This document shows positions 1-7,631 of a stretch of DNA of 24,744 nt, one piece after another. The notes under the pieces were generated by a model, which made no database searches, was not told the DNA's origin, and saw only the letters and a list, made by a program, of their open reading frames with translations. Source of the DNA: XYA12-FULL-58-9 sp001798605 (GTDB lineage: Bacteria > Myxococcota > XYA12-FULL-58-9); NCBI GenBank assembly GCA_036736205.1, contig DAINMX010000078.1, positions 1 through 24,744 of the forward strand, given 5' to 3'. The stretch's first letter is position 1; the number at the start of each line of letters is the position of its first letter. The position numbers were made by a program, and so were the translations under genes.

Positions 1-62
1 CCGGCGACGTCGAGGTGGCGCGGGCGGTGATCGCGGAGCTGCGGAAGACGCTCGGGGATTGA
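1..62 (+). CDS. C-terminal end of an unknown protein (partial)
   Basis: The frame beginning at base 3 reads GDVEVARAVIAELRKTLGD and stops at TGA 60-62. The residues form a plausible amphipathic helix and the codons are GC-rich like the rest of the chromosome. Nothing in 19 residues identifies a family. The start lies outside the window. It could be a chance frame, but the lack of stops and the codon use favour a real gene end. Confidence 0.45.
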   Translation, partial: GDVEVARAVIAELRKTLGD

Positions 63-122
63 GGAGGGTCCGGTGCCGCAACCAGCCCTTGCCCGGTGGC
101 CAATGTAGGTCGCCAAGTAATT

Positions 123-184
123 TACCGTACGTGACATTTTGCACGTCATTTACCCATCAAACGTCAGATTTCTCACGTACGGTA
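123..184. repeat. 12-bp inverted repeat, possible operator of the AbiE-type pair
   Basis: The arm TACCGTACGTGA at 123-134 recurs as its exact reverse complement at 173-184, with 38 bases between. A second, shorter inverted pair (ACGTG 129-133, CACGT 142-146) overlaps the left arm. The position, directly upstream of an AbiEi-type antitoxin relic, fits an autoregulatory site: AbiEi antitoxins are known to bind inverted repeats in their own promoters. Binding here is inferred. Confidence 0.45.
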
Positions 185-200
185 CCTTTGTCTTGTCATC

Positions 201-734
201 GTTCTCCACCTCGCGAGCCGTGCGGCTGTAGATCAGGCGCTTTCGCGTCTGACTCGTGAAGGCAAGCTCCTGCGTGTAGCGCGTGGAGCGTACGTCGCTC
301 CGGTTGTTGGGCGATTTGGCACGCGGCCGCCGTCGCCGCAAAAGACCATTGAGTCGCTCGCCAAGAAGGGCGGTGAGACTGTCGCGCCGAGCGGCGCCGC
401 GGCAGCCAATGCGCTCGGGCTTACGATGCAGGTGCCCGTCCGCGAGGTGTTCGTCACGACGGGGCGAAGCCGGCAGCTCAGGTTCGGCGCACGCTTGGTC
501 GAGTTGAAGCACGCGCCCAGCTGGATGCTGGCGCTCGGCGATACACCCGCTGGCGCGGCCATCAGGGCGGTTGCCTGGCTCGGCCCGGAGCATGCAGCTT
601 CGGGCCTGGCGAAGGCGAAAGAGCGCCTGGCTCCGGCACAGTGGAGAACACTCGTGGCCTCGCGCGCCACGCTGCCCTCGTGGTTGGCCAGGGCGGTGGG
701 TGAAGCGGGCTCGGCGGTTCTTGGCAATGGTTGA
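201..734 (+). pseudogene. AbiEi-type antitoxin relic (DUF6088-like), start codon lost
   Basis: The frame ending at TGA 732-734 encodes a winged-helix N-terminus (LASRAAVDQALSRL, then TREGKLLRVARGAYVAP) followed by an antitoxin body of the type IV AbiEi/DUF6088 kind, with GGETVAPSGAAAANALGL and a VFVTTGRSRQLRFG strand region. The gene ends within the ATG of the toxin frame, the normal AbiE arrangement (overlap 727-734). No ATG, GTG or TTG exists in this frame between the stop at 132-134 and the ATG at 426, which lies after the DNA-binding domain. The first 20 or so residues expected in the family cannot be found. Known for the family: the antitoxin represses the operon and counteracts a nucleotidyltransferase toxin. 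Inferred: the gene has decayed, or it uses a rare start such as ATT or ATC. Confidence 0.72.
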
Positions 735-984
735 GCGCTTCTTTGATCTCGACGCGCATGACCGCACGGAGGTGCTGGAGCTCGCAGCAGCGCGGAGCGG
801 TCGGCCGGCTCACCTCCTCGAGAAAGACGCGTGGGTCGTGTGGATCCTCTCGGCTCTGTTCGAATCGCCTCTCGGCGCCGCGTTGACATTCAAGGGGGGC
901 ACGTCGCTGTCGAAGGTGTACCGCGTGATCGACCGGTTCTCTGACAGCTCGTACCGACGGGCGCGGCGCGGAATGCGCTCGTGA
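727..984 (+). pseudogene. AbiEii-type nucleotidyltransferase toxin, N-terminal remnant
   Basis: ATG 727 overlaps the antitoxin stop. The 85 residues begin MVERFFDLDAHDRTEVLELA and reach FKGGTSLSKVYRVIDRFS, which contains the GG(T/S)-S/L-K nucleotide-binding signature of AbiEii/AbiGii toxins. In intact family members the acidic catalytic pair follows at once (RFSEDVDL-like) and the protein runs to roughly 250-300 residues. Here the sequence breaks after RFSD into a basic tail and stops at 984. The conserved catalytic acids and the C-terminal domain are absent, so the fragment should be inactive. The break coincides with a hairpin at 985-1020. Confidence 0.75.
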
Positions 985-1020
985 GGTAGTCGCTGGTTCG
1001 GTGGTCAACCCGAGACTACC
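985..1020. repeat. Hairpin at the toxin break point
   Basis: GGTAGTC at 985-991 pairs exactly with GACTACC at 1014-1020, and GGTT (995-998) pairs with AACC (1007-1010) inside it. There is no T-run on either side, so it is not a standard terminator. It sits where the AbiEii-like gene loses its similarity, 100 bases from the 3' end of ssrA, and may be an element end or a recombination scar. Confidence 0.4.
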
Positions 1021-1121
1021 GTGGATTCATCGGGCTACTTGCAGGCTTGAGCAATCTGACCAGCAACTGCTTTTCCCAGAGAAATCAACACTACCACGAA
1101 AGGGTGTATTGTGATGCAGGT

Positions 1122-1485
<364 letters not shown>

Positions 1486-1512
1486 AAACCAGAGACAAAC
1501 CGACGGACCGGC

Positions 1513-1541
1513 AGTGTAGCTGTTTAGGCGGACGTTGTCAC
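1513..1541 (-). promoter_or_regulatory. Sigma-70-type promoter of ssrA
   Basis: On the minus strand GTGACA (1536-1541, one mismatch to TTGACA) and TACACT (1513-1518, 4 of 6 to TATAAT) are 17 bases apart. Transcription would begin near 1506, leaving a leader of about 20 nt before the mature 5' end at 1485, consistent with RNase P processing of pre-tmRNA. This is a motif call only. Confidence 0.55.
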
Positions 1542-1569
1542 CGACGCAAACGCACATACGCATCAAAGC

Positions 1570-1702
1570 AGGACCGAAACAGGGCAAAAACAGGACCGAA
1601 ACAGGGCAAAAGCAGGACCGAAACAGGGCAGAAACAGGACCGAAACAGGTCAAAAACAGGACCAAAACAGGACAAAACCGGAACAAAGCAACAGGACCAA
1701 AG
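1570..1702. repeat. 11-bp tandem repeat with phased A-tracts (predicted curved DNA)
   Basis: Ten consecutive 11-mers run from 1570 to 1679, alternating AGGACCGAAAC-type and AGGGCAAAAAC-type units (a 22-bp higher-order period), then decay to about 1702. Each unit carries a run of three to five A at the same place, so A-tracts recur once per helical turn, the known condition for intrinsic bending. The array lies between the ssrA promoter (minus) and the start of the 830-residue gene (plus). Units lack stops in several frames on both strands, so spurious frames cross it. Curvature is inferred. Confidence 0.85.
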
Positions 1703-1743
1703 CGGGAAGTGGGACCTGTGTCACACTTTTGGCACATAGGTTC

Positions 1744-1772
1744 TTCAATGACGCATCCTGCACTGCTCTAAT
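1744..1772 (+). promoter_or_regulatory. Possible promoter of the Ig-protein/AAA+ unit
   Basis: TTCAAT (1744-1749) and TCTAAT (1767-1772, 5 of 6 to TATAAT) are separated by 17 bases, placing a start near 1779 and a leader of about 40 nt. The -35 match is poor, so the upstream A-tract repeat or an activator may be needed. Confidence 0.3.
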
Positions 1773-1820
1773 CCCGATAAATCATCATCGTCATCGGAGA
1801 GACCATTACGGGAGATCAAC

Positions 1821-4313
1821 ATGAACGCGCTGCAACAGATTCAACAGGGCCACATTGACGTCGAAACCATTCGCCTTGCGGTAGAGCAATGTGCGGGGGA
1901 TGCCAAGGAGCTCAGCCAGCTGCGCAGTACCCTTTTGCTCCTCAAAGTCGATATTGATGTCGACATCTACGTGAAGGTTGACGTCAAGCTCAAAGACTTC
2001 CTCCACTGCCATGACGACAAAAAGCACGAGAAATCGAGTTGTCGCACGGCAACGCCGAGCATCGAAACTGCCATTGTCGAGAAGCACAAGGAACGTGTCG
2101 ACAACGTGATCGCTCCGGCACCCTATGATCCGCTCTATGTTGCAGGGAAAGCAGACCCTGGTGCCAAGATCTCCCTGACGAATCCCGACATCCAAGGTTG
2201 GCCTGTCATTGCCACCACCACAGCCGATGGCAATGGCGAATACTCGTTCAAGGTCGAAGATCCAAGCAAGTTTGAATATGGCGATCGCGTGCTGGTCAGT
2301 GCCCAGTCGAAGAATAAAGAGATGTCCCAGGCGGTCATGCGCTGTACCAAGCCCATCGAACAGGTGCATGTTACCCGCCACCACATCCAACGGGGCCACA
2401 TCATCCGATCCGAGGATGGCGGCAGCTATGTCAATGTTCTCATCCACGGTACCGACCTTCGCGGCCCCTACTTGGACGCGAGTCGCCTCGCCGTGAGTTG
2501 GGGTCGCACAGCCGGCGACAAATCCGGATTCTCCCTGAGCATCAAAGCCGACAGTAAGGCTGTGCCACCGAGCGGTGCCGAAGATGGCGAGAGCACAAAG
2601 ATCCGCGTGTACACCGGCAACAAGTTGATCGCCAAAGTCAAAGCGGATGAATATGGGCGTTTTGACCTAACTGCGGATAGCTTCCGACCCGGTCGGCACA
2701 TCAGCATAGAGGTGGAGGACGTCCATGGCCAGATTTCGAAATACGACCTCGCCACGGACCATCTGCACTTTGATGAGCGCGCCTTGCGTGACAGTGTGCG
2801 TCGGCCCCTGACTCAAGGCACCTGTGCTAAGTCCCATGTTACTGACGACAAGTGTGTGAGCCAGCGAGAGGTGTACGGGAAGCCCCCTTATCTGGTGTTC
2901 TCGCCGGATCTATGTAGACGCGACGATTCGGTGGTGACACCGAAATCCAGTGTTGCGATTCGCATCATCAAGGCCGGGGAAAAGGAGTGTCCTGCGTACC
3001 AGATGACCGCCGACGGCCTGGGCCGCCTCAACGCCGCCGTCGGACCGGTCAAAGTTTTTGAGGACATTGTCGAGATGGCGGTTGTGGACAAAGAAGGCGA
3101 TCGCGGTCTGCAGGTTCGACGCTACATCGTGTTGCCCGAGCCCATCGATGGTAGTTATCTCTTTCCCCTCGACGAGGTCCGCCAATCGGCACCCAACCTC
3201 GAGTCCTACTTGGAAGCCATCAAAGGCAGCAAGAATGGCACCATCGAGTTGCCTACCCTCGAAGGGCTGCCACCGTTCGGTCAATTGAGCTTCGAGCACA
3301 ACAAGAAGCGGCAGGTTTTCCGCGCCGACGCAGAGGGTGTGCTTTGTGGCGCAAGATTGAATACGCCCGTTGACTCCGTTGATGGCGCACCGGCGATCAG
3401 CAAGCCCGTCAAAGTTCAGCTGCTCGGTCCGTCAGGTCGTTCCTTGGGCGTTGAGTACACCTGGCGCTTTCCAGAGTGTCACAACCACCAGAAGGTGGAG
3501 GGCAAACTCATCAACAGCCGTGCGGTGTCCTTGGGGACCCTCGCCCACAGTATCGGCGAAGGCAAATATGCCCTCATCGACAGCCCTTACAATATCGACG
3601 TGAGTGCCCGTTGCTCAAAGGCTCCCGGTGGGTGGGGGTACTCTGCCGCCGAGGAGTTCGAATTCCACTACGGTCGACACGACTACGAAGCTCGCGTTGA
3701 CAATCCTTTCCCACAGGGTTGGCAACCCCAAGGGCGTACGTTCACGATGGGAGAGGTCGCGCTTGAGGTTTTCAACTCAGAAGAGGGCGTCCGCAATGTC
3801 ACCGTGCCTGGCCGCGACCATCTGCACCTGCACATCGAGGTGAGCAGCGAGGGCGCAATAATAGACAGGGGTCCGTCCCGGGAAATCAGCGCCAAGGACA
3901 TTCCCCAACTGACGATTATGTTAGAGGAGTCCCTAACCCTCGCGGCCCAGGCCTATAGCATGGGATGTGGTCCTAAGGACCGCCTCTATGACAGCGCCAT
4001 GACCGCAGCCAAGACGATTCTTTTTGCCATGGACCGAGCGGCCCTAAGAGAAGGTAACGCGCCCGAGTGGCAAAACGCTGTGCAGAATCTCTTGGACAAG
4101 TTCGCACCCTACGAGCTCTGCGACAACGTCGACTTCGTGCCACCCGCGGATGCCCACGGACGCCAAGCGGCGGTGGACCGCACACCCACTGAAGTGGCAA
4201 AGTTCTGGACGTCAGTGGATGAGTTCGGCAAAGAGCCGCCCCAGCCTCCTCGCTTCGATTTCACCAAGCGGCCACGCCACGACGACTGGCTCCCCTTTTC
4301 TCGGTTTAAGTAG
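1821..4313 (+). CDS. Unknown 830-residue protein with bacterial Ig-like domains
   Basis: ATG 1821 follows GGGAG (1810-1814) at six bases. There is no signal peptide or membrane segment, so the product appears cytoplasmic or is exported by another route. A short alternating stretch (VDIDVDIYVKVDVKLKDF, about residues 43-60) looks like amphipathic strands. Residues about 104-175 resemble a bacterial Ig-like (Big_6-type) domain, with VAGKADPGAKISL and ADGNGEYSFKV. Residues about 200-315 look like a second beta-sandwich. The middle part is beta-rich with scattered cysteines, and about 690-775 is helical (ISAKDIPQLTIMLEESLTLAAQAYSM). I do not recognise the whole protein. The next gene starts 53 bases downstream, across a short TGCCC/GGGCA hairpin (4325-4342), so both are probably co-transcribed. 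It could be a structural or adaptor subunit acted on by that AAA+ protein; this is inference. Confidence 0.85.
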   Translation: MNALQQIQQGHIDVETIRLAVEQCAGDAKELSQLRSTLLLLKVDIDVDIYVKVDVKLKDFLHCHDDKKHEKSSCRTATPSIETAIVEKHKERVDNVIAPAPYDPLYVAGKADPGAKISLTNPDIQGWPVIATTTADGNGEYSFKVEDPSKFEYGDRVLVSAQSKNKEMSQAVMRCTKPIEQVHVTRHHIQRGHIIRSEDGGSYVNVLIHGTDLRGPYLDASRLAVSWGRTAGDKSGFSLSIKADSKAVPPSGAEDGESTKIRVYTGNKLIAKVKADEYGRFDLTADSFRPGRHISIEVEDVHGQISKYDLATDHLHFDERALRDSVRRPLTQGTCAKSHVTDDKCVSQREVYGKPPYLVFSPDLCRRDDSVVTPKSSVAIRIIKAGEKECPAYQMTADGLGRLNAAVGPVKVFEDIVEMAVVDKEGDRGLQVRRYIVLPEPIDGSYLFPLDEVRQSAPNLESYLEAIKGSKNGTIELPTLEGLPPFGQLSFEHNKKRQVFRADAEGVLCGARLNTPVDSVDGAPAISKPVKVQLLGPSGRSLGVEYTWRFPECHNHQKVEGKLINSRAVSLGTLAHSIGEGKYALIDSPYNIDVSARCSKAPGGWGYSAAEEFEFHYGRHDYEARVDNPFPQGWQPQGRTFTMGEVALEVFNSEEGVRNVTVPGRDHLHLHIEVSSEGAIIDRGPSREISAKDIPQLTIMLEESLTLAAQAYSMGCGPKDRLYDSAMTAAKTILFAMDRAALREGNAPEWQNAVQNLLDKFAPYELCDNVDFVPPADAHGRQAAVDRTPTEVAKFWTSVDEFGKEPPQPPRFDFTKRPRHDDWLPFSRFK

Positions 4314-4366
4314 ATAGCAAACCTTGCCCGTCCAAAAGGGCAGCTTCGAGATAGTTGAGGTGCATG

Positions 4367-5863
4367 ATGCGATCCGTAGATTTCACTAATGTCTCCGTCA
4401 ATCTGGACCTCTTCAAGTCCGCCATTGCCGAGTTGCCCAAGGGCGAGAAGGCCGGTGCGCCATTTGCGACGACCCTGCAGAAGGTAAGTGATGGCAAGAG
4501 CTACCAACAACTCACGGGCAGGGTCGATGAGCGCGCGTTGATTACCGCCGCATCGGGCATGTCGGCACTCGGTACCACCCAATCGATCTCTGCCGAGTTT
4601 GAAGAGCAGCTCCAGGTCAATGGAGCCGTGCTGCAGGCGGAGCTGGATTGGATGCTGGGGTTGGTGCAACAACGCGTCAACGGTGATCGCAAACCGATTG
4701 CCAACCCACCGGATCTCTCCGGTGTGTCCAGTCCCTACGCCGCTTTGGTGCGCAACGCTGGCCTCGACACCTTCGACCGACTGGCGCTCATCCTCTCTCT
4801 GGCACCGCACATCAAGCCCTCGCTCATGAACGTGCTCGGTGGTGATTGCTTCTCATTGGGAAGCATGAAGCTTCTGGTTGGCGGCGGCGACGTGACCGCC
4901 AATCTCGGCATCGACAAGTGGCGGGACTGCTCTGCACTTCTCGATCCGGCCAACCGCATCATGGAGCTCGTCGGAGATCCTGACCCCTGGCTGAAGATAA
5001 CCGACGACTATCGGGCCATGGTCACCATCGGCAAGCTGCCATCAGACAACCGCCGTGCCAATATGCCGGCGATCAAAATCGACACAGGCATGACCTGGGA
5101 TGACCTGGTCGTCAGTTATCAAACAGAACAGGAGCTCAGGGAGGTTATCGTCGCGGTGAAGAACCAGGACCTCTTGGACAAACGCATGGCAGCCTACGCC
5201 CAGTCCAAGGGCACCAGCGTGTTGATGCAGGGAACCAATGGCACGGGCAAGCGTGTCGCCGCCGAGGTGGTAGCCAAGGAGCTGGGCCTCGACCCTTACC
5301 TGGTCAAGAGCGAGGAGATCCTCGGCGGGGGTATCGAGCGCGCCATCGAGCGCTTGGAGCATCTATTCACCCGGGCGCGCCAACAGAATGCCGCCCTCAT
5401 CTTTGACCCCGGCGAAAGCTTTATCGGCACTGTCGACACCCGTGGTAGTGCCGGTGACAAGATCGAGATGGCTCTGCGGGATTGTTTGGCCCGTCTCATT
5501 GCCTCCCATCCGGGATTGGTGATTGTGATCAATCGTGCTGGCGGGGGTTATGACGGACGTGCATTCAATTTCGACAAGGTGGTCCATTTCCCATACCCCA
5601 GTGGCGATGAGCGGCAAAAGATCTGGACGCAGTTTCTCGAAAACAAGAATGTGGATGAGCAGGCGCGCACAAAAATCCCTCTCTTGGGACGCATGATAGA
5701 ACTAACCCAATCGGAGATCGTGTTCGCGATTCACTATGCCGAGGTTGCCGCCAAGGGTGCCCCCATCGACATCGAGATGCTCTTCCGCGGTTGTAACGAG
5801 GCCATGAGAAAACACGAACGCGGGTTGTCTGGGGACACGCTAAATCGGTTGCGAGCGGGTTGA
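4367..5863 (+). CDS. AAA+ protein resembling contractile-injection-system ATPases, degenerate active site
   Basis: The start is ATG 4367 because GAGG (4357-4360) stands six bases before it; TTG 4355 and ATG 4364 are alternatives. The layout matches the Afp15/Pvc15-type AAA+ proteins of extracellular contractile injection systems: a helical N-terminus, a winged-helix-like part (GLDTFDRLALILSLAPHIK, residues 132-150), then WDDLVV (254-259) and the AAA core. Walker A reads GTNGTGKR (289-296), with Arg where Thr/Ser normally coordinates magnesium. Walker B reads LIFDPGESF (344-352), with Pro in place of the catalytic Glu. A sensor-1-like Asn is kept (IVIN, Asn389). The paired arginines expected near 400-403 are missing (YDGRAFNFDKVVHFPYP). 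It may bind but is unlikely to hydrolyse ATP normally. No sheath, tube or baseplate gene is seen in the window. Confidence 0.8.
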   Translation: MRSVDFTNVSVNLDLFKSAIAELPKGEKAGAPFATTLQKVSDGKSYQQLTGRVDERALITAASGMSALGTTQSISAEFEEQLQVNGAVLQAELDWMLGLVQQRVNGDRKPIANPPDLSGVSSPYAALVRNAGLDTFDRLALILSLAPHIKPSLMNVLGGDCFSLGSMKLLVGGGDVTANLGIDKWRDCSALLDPANRIMELVGDPDPWLKITDDYRAMVTIGKLPSDNRRANMPAIKIDTGMTWDDLVVSYQTEQELREVIVAVKNQDLLDKRMAAYAQSKGTSVLMQGTNGTGKRVAAEVVAKELGLDPYLVKSEEILGGGIERAIERLEHLFTRARQQNAALIFDPGESFIGTVDTRGSAGDKIEMALRDCLARLIASHPGLVIVINRAGGGYDGRAFNFDKVVHFPYPSGDERQKIWTQFLENKNVDEQARTKIPLLGRMIELTQSEIVFAIHYAEVAAKGAPIDIEMLFRGCNEAMRKHERGLSGDTLNRLRAG

Positions 5864-5914
5864 TTCTTCGCCGCTGTGGCGTCGTGGGTCGTTTCCTTGA
5901 TGTCAAAGACGCGA

Positions 5915-6880
5915 TCAGGGCTCGTAACGGACCGGTAGATATTCGGGTAACCACATGGCCCGGTTCACGGCCTCAGACAGATTTTCGAGAATCTCCGGCT
6001 CAGCGTGACCCTCCTTGACGGCCCGTTGAATTGTGGCGCACTCGACCAACGCCGCAACGAGAAGATTCGAGATACCCTGGGCCGAGGCACCCGCACCGGC
6101 GATGACAATACGTTGTTCACGCATCTGTTGTCGGGTAATCCGCAATGCACCCAGGACGCCCGAAACGACCACGGCCGCGGTGCCTTGAATGTCATCATTG
6201 AAGGTACACAGCTCGTCTTTGAAACGCTCGAGCTGCTTGAGCGCATTTCCCTTGAGAAAATCCTCCCACTGCAACACCACATCCGGAAATACGCTCTTCA
6301 CCGCGGCGACGAATTCATCGATGAAAGATTGGTAATCTTCACCACGCACGCGTTTTTGGCGCAAGCCGAGATACAGGGGGTCCGCGAGCCGCTCTTCGTT
6401 GTCAGTGCCCACATCCAGGGTGATCGGCAGAGTGCTAGACGGGGCAATGCCGGCGCACAGGGTGTAGGGGCACAGCTTGCCGATGGGGATGCCCATGCCT
6501 CCGGCACCCTGATCACCGAGACCAAGGATCCGCTCGCCGTCAGTGACAACAATGACCGATGGGTTCTTCAGCTCCGCGTTGCGCAGAATCTTTGCTATGG
6601 ACCCCTTGTGCACGTAGGCCACGTACAGGCCGCGCTCCCGTCGGTAGATGTGCGAGAACTTCTGGCACGCCTTGCCGGCCACCGGGGTATAGACGATCGG
6701 CATCATCTCGTCGATGTGCTCGAAGACGAGACGATAGAATAGGGTTTCATTGCGATCTTGCAAACCCATGAGATAGACGAACTTATCGATGTCGGTGGTC
6801 TTGGCTTGGAAGTTCTCGTAGGTCCGCGAGGTGAACCCACCCGGAATCCGTGCTATAGAGCGGCTCCTGTGCCATTTCAT
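5915..6880 (-). pseudogene. NAD-type malic enzyme remnant, truncated at the N-terminus and internally deleted
   Basis: Similarity starts at TYENFQAKTTDIDKFVYLMG (from about 6823) and continues through LQDRNETLFYRL, IVYTPVAGKACQ, VVTDGERILGLGDQGAGGMG, DVGTDNEE, WEDFLKGNAL and FNDDIQGTAAVV to the first Rossmann glycines (GAGASAQGIS). At about 6043 it jumps to a normal malic enzyme C-terminus (EGHAEPEILENLSEAVNRAM, WLPEYLPV). Intact enzymes have about 540-570 residues; about 200 residues of the NAD-binding/C-terminal domain and 50-60 N-terminal residues are missing. Malic enzyme converts malate to pyruvate and CO2 with NAD(P)+. The lost part contains asparagines needed for malate binding, so this copy should be inactive. 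There is no convincing start: ATG 6878-6880 has unrelated sequence after it. The frame has stayed open, so decay is recent, or the deletion is an assembly error. Confidence 0.8.
6851..6859 (+). promoter_or_regulatory. Possible extended -10 promoter of the Gld-like operon
   Basis: TGCTATAGA carries the TG extension plus the first four bases of TATAAT. No good -35 lies upstream. Transcription would start near 6866 with a leader of about 34 nt containing the GAGG at 6891-6894. It lies just outside the recognisable malic enzyme similarity. Confidence 0.35.
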
Positions 6881-6899
6881 TTGCGAGTGTGAGGATAAG

Positions 6900-7628
6900 A
6901 TGATCGAAGCCAAGGGGCTCACCAAGCTCTACCGTGACCACGAGGCGATCAACGACATCAGCTTCTTCCTAAAAAAGGGGGAGATCGTTGGCTTTCTTGG
7001 GCCAAACGGCGCGGGCAAGACAACCACCATGAAGATCCTCACCGGGTCCATGCCGGCCACCCGCGGCACCACCAAAGTTGCCGGATTCGATGTCGTGGAG
7101 CAACCGCTCGAGGTGAAGCGTCGCATCGGTTACCTTCCCGAACACCCACCCGTGTACCCAGACCTGACCGTGCGTGAGTATCTGCGCTTCGTCGGCAAGC
7201 TCAAGGGACTCGGTGGCAAAGGACTCACCACGGAGGTTGGTCGCGTCCTCGAACGGATTCTGCTTGGGTCGGTGGCCAATCGACTCATCCGCAACATCTC
7301 CAAGGGCTACCAACAGAGAGTGGGTCTGGCCCAAGCGCTGCTCGGCAGTCCCGAGGTTCTGATCCTCGACGAGCCAACGATCGGTCTCGACCCACGTCAG
7401 ATCGGCGAGGTCCGCCATCTCATCAGAGAGCTCGCAGGAGACCATACGGTAATTCTTTCCACCCATATTCTGCAGGAGGTTGTCGCCACCTGTGAGCGAG
7501 TCATCATCATCAACAAGGGACGTGTTGTCGCCGACGATCGTCTCAACGCGCTTCTCGAGAGTCACAGTCAGCAAGGCAAGGAGATTTCTCTCGAGCGGGT
7601 CTTTCTGTCCCTCACGGCGGAGGCATAA
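6900..7628 (+). CDS. ABC transporter ATPase, GldA-like
   Basis: ATG 6900 follows GAGG (6891-6894); the longer frame from 6831 has no ribosome binding site. The product has 242 residues. Walker A GPNGAGKTT lies near residues 39-47, the signature is degenerate ISKGYQQRVGLAQAL (usual LSxGxxQR), Walker B is VLILDEPTIGLDP, and the H-loop is STH. YLPEHPPVYPDLTVREYL is a typical Q-loop-region sequence of ABC-2 export ATPases of the GldA/NatA class. It supplies ATP-driven force to the permease whose gene starts three bases after its stop. With the next three genes it forms the Gld-like set found in gliding bacteria and widely in deltaproteobacterial lineages; the substrate is unknown. Confidence 0.93.
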   Translation: MIEAKGLTKLYRDHEAINDISFFLKKGEIVGFLGPNGAGKTTTMKILTGSMPATRGTTKVAGFDVVEQPLEVKRRIGYLPEHPPVYPDLTVREYLRFVGKLKGLGGKGLTTEVGRVLERILLGSVANRLIRNISKGYQQRVGLAQALLGSPEVLILDEPTIGLDPRQIGEVRHLIRELAGDHTVILSTHILQEVVATCERVIIINKGRVVADDRLNALLESHSQQGKEISLERVFLSLTAEA

Positions 7629-7631
7629 CCG

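Noticed and set aside
150..889. Minus-strand frames of 205 and 218 codons
   Set aside because: They are antisense to the AbiEi/AbiEii relics, which show clear family motifs on the plus strand; the minus translations are arginine-rich and without motifs.
1570..1702. CRISPR array
   Set aside because: Units are 11 bp, adjoining and without unique spacers, and no cas gene is present.
1729..1746. Sigma-54 promoter (TGGCACATAGGTTCTT)
   Set aside because: The -24 half fits well, but the -12 half lacks the required GC (TTCT instead of TTGC).
1806..2447. 213-codon minus-strand frame over the start of the 830-residue gene
   Set aside because: It is the antisense image of a GC-rich coding region whose plus-strand frame has a ribosome site and Ig-like motifs.
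5864..5914. Terminator between the converging AAA+ gene and malic enzyme remnant
   Set aside because: A CGCC/GGCG stem is present, but it is short, with no T-run on either strand.
6005..6742. 245-codon plus-strand frame
   Set aside because: It is antisense to the malic enzyme remnant, whose minus-strand motifs are unmistakable.
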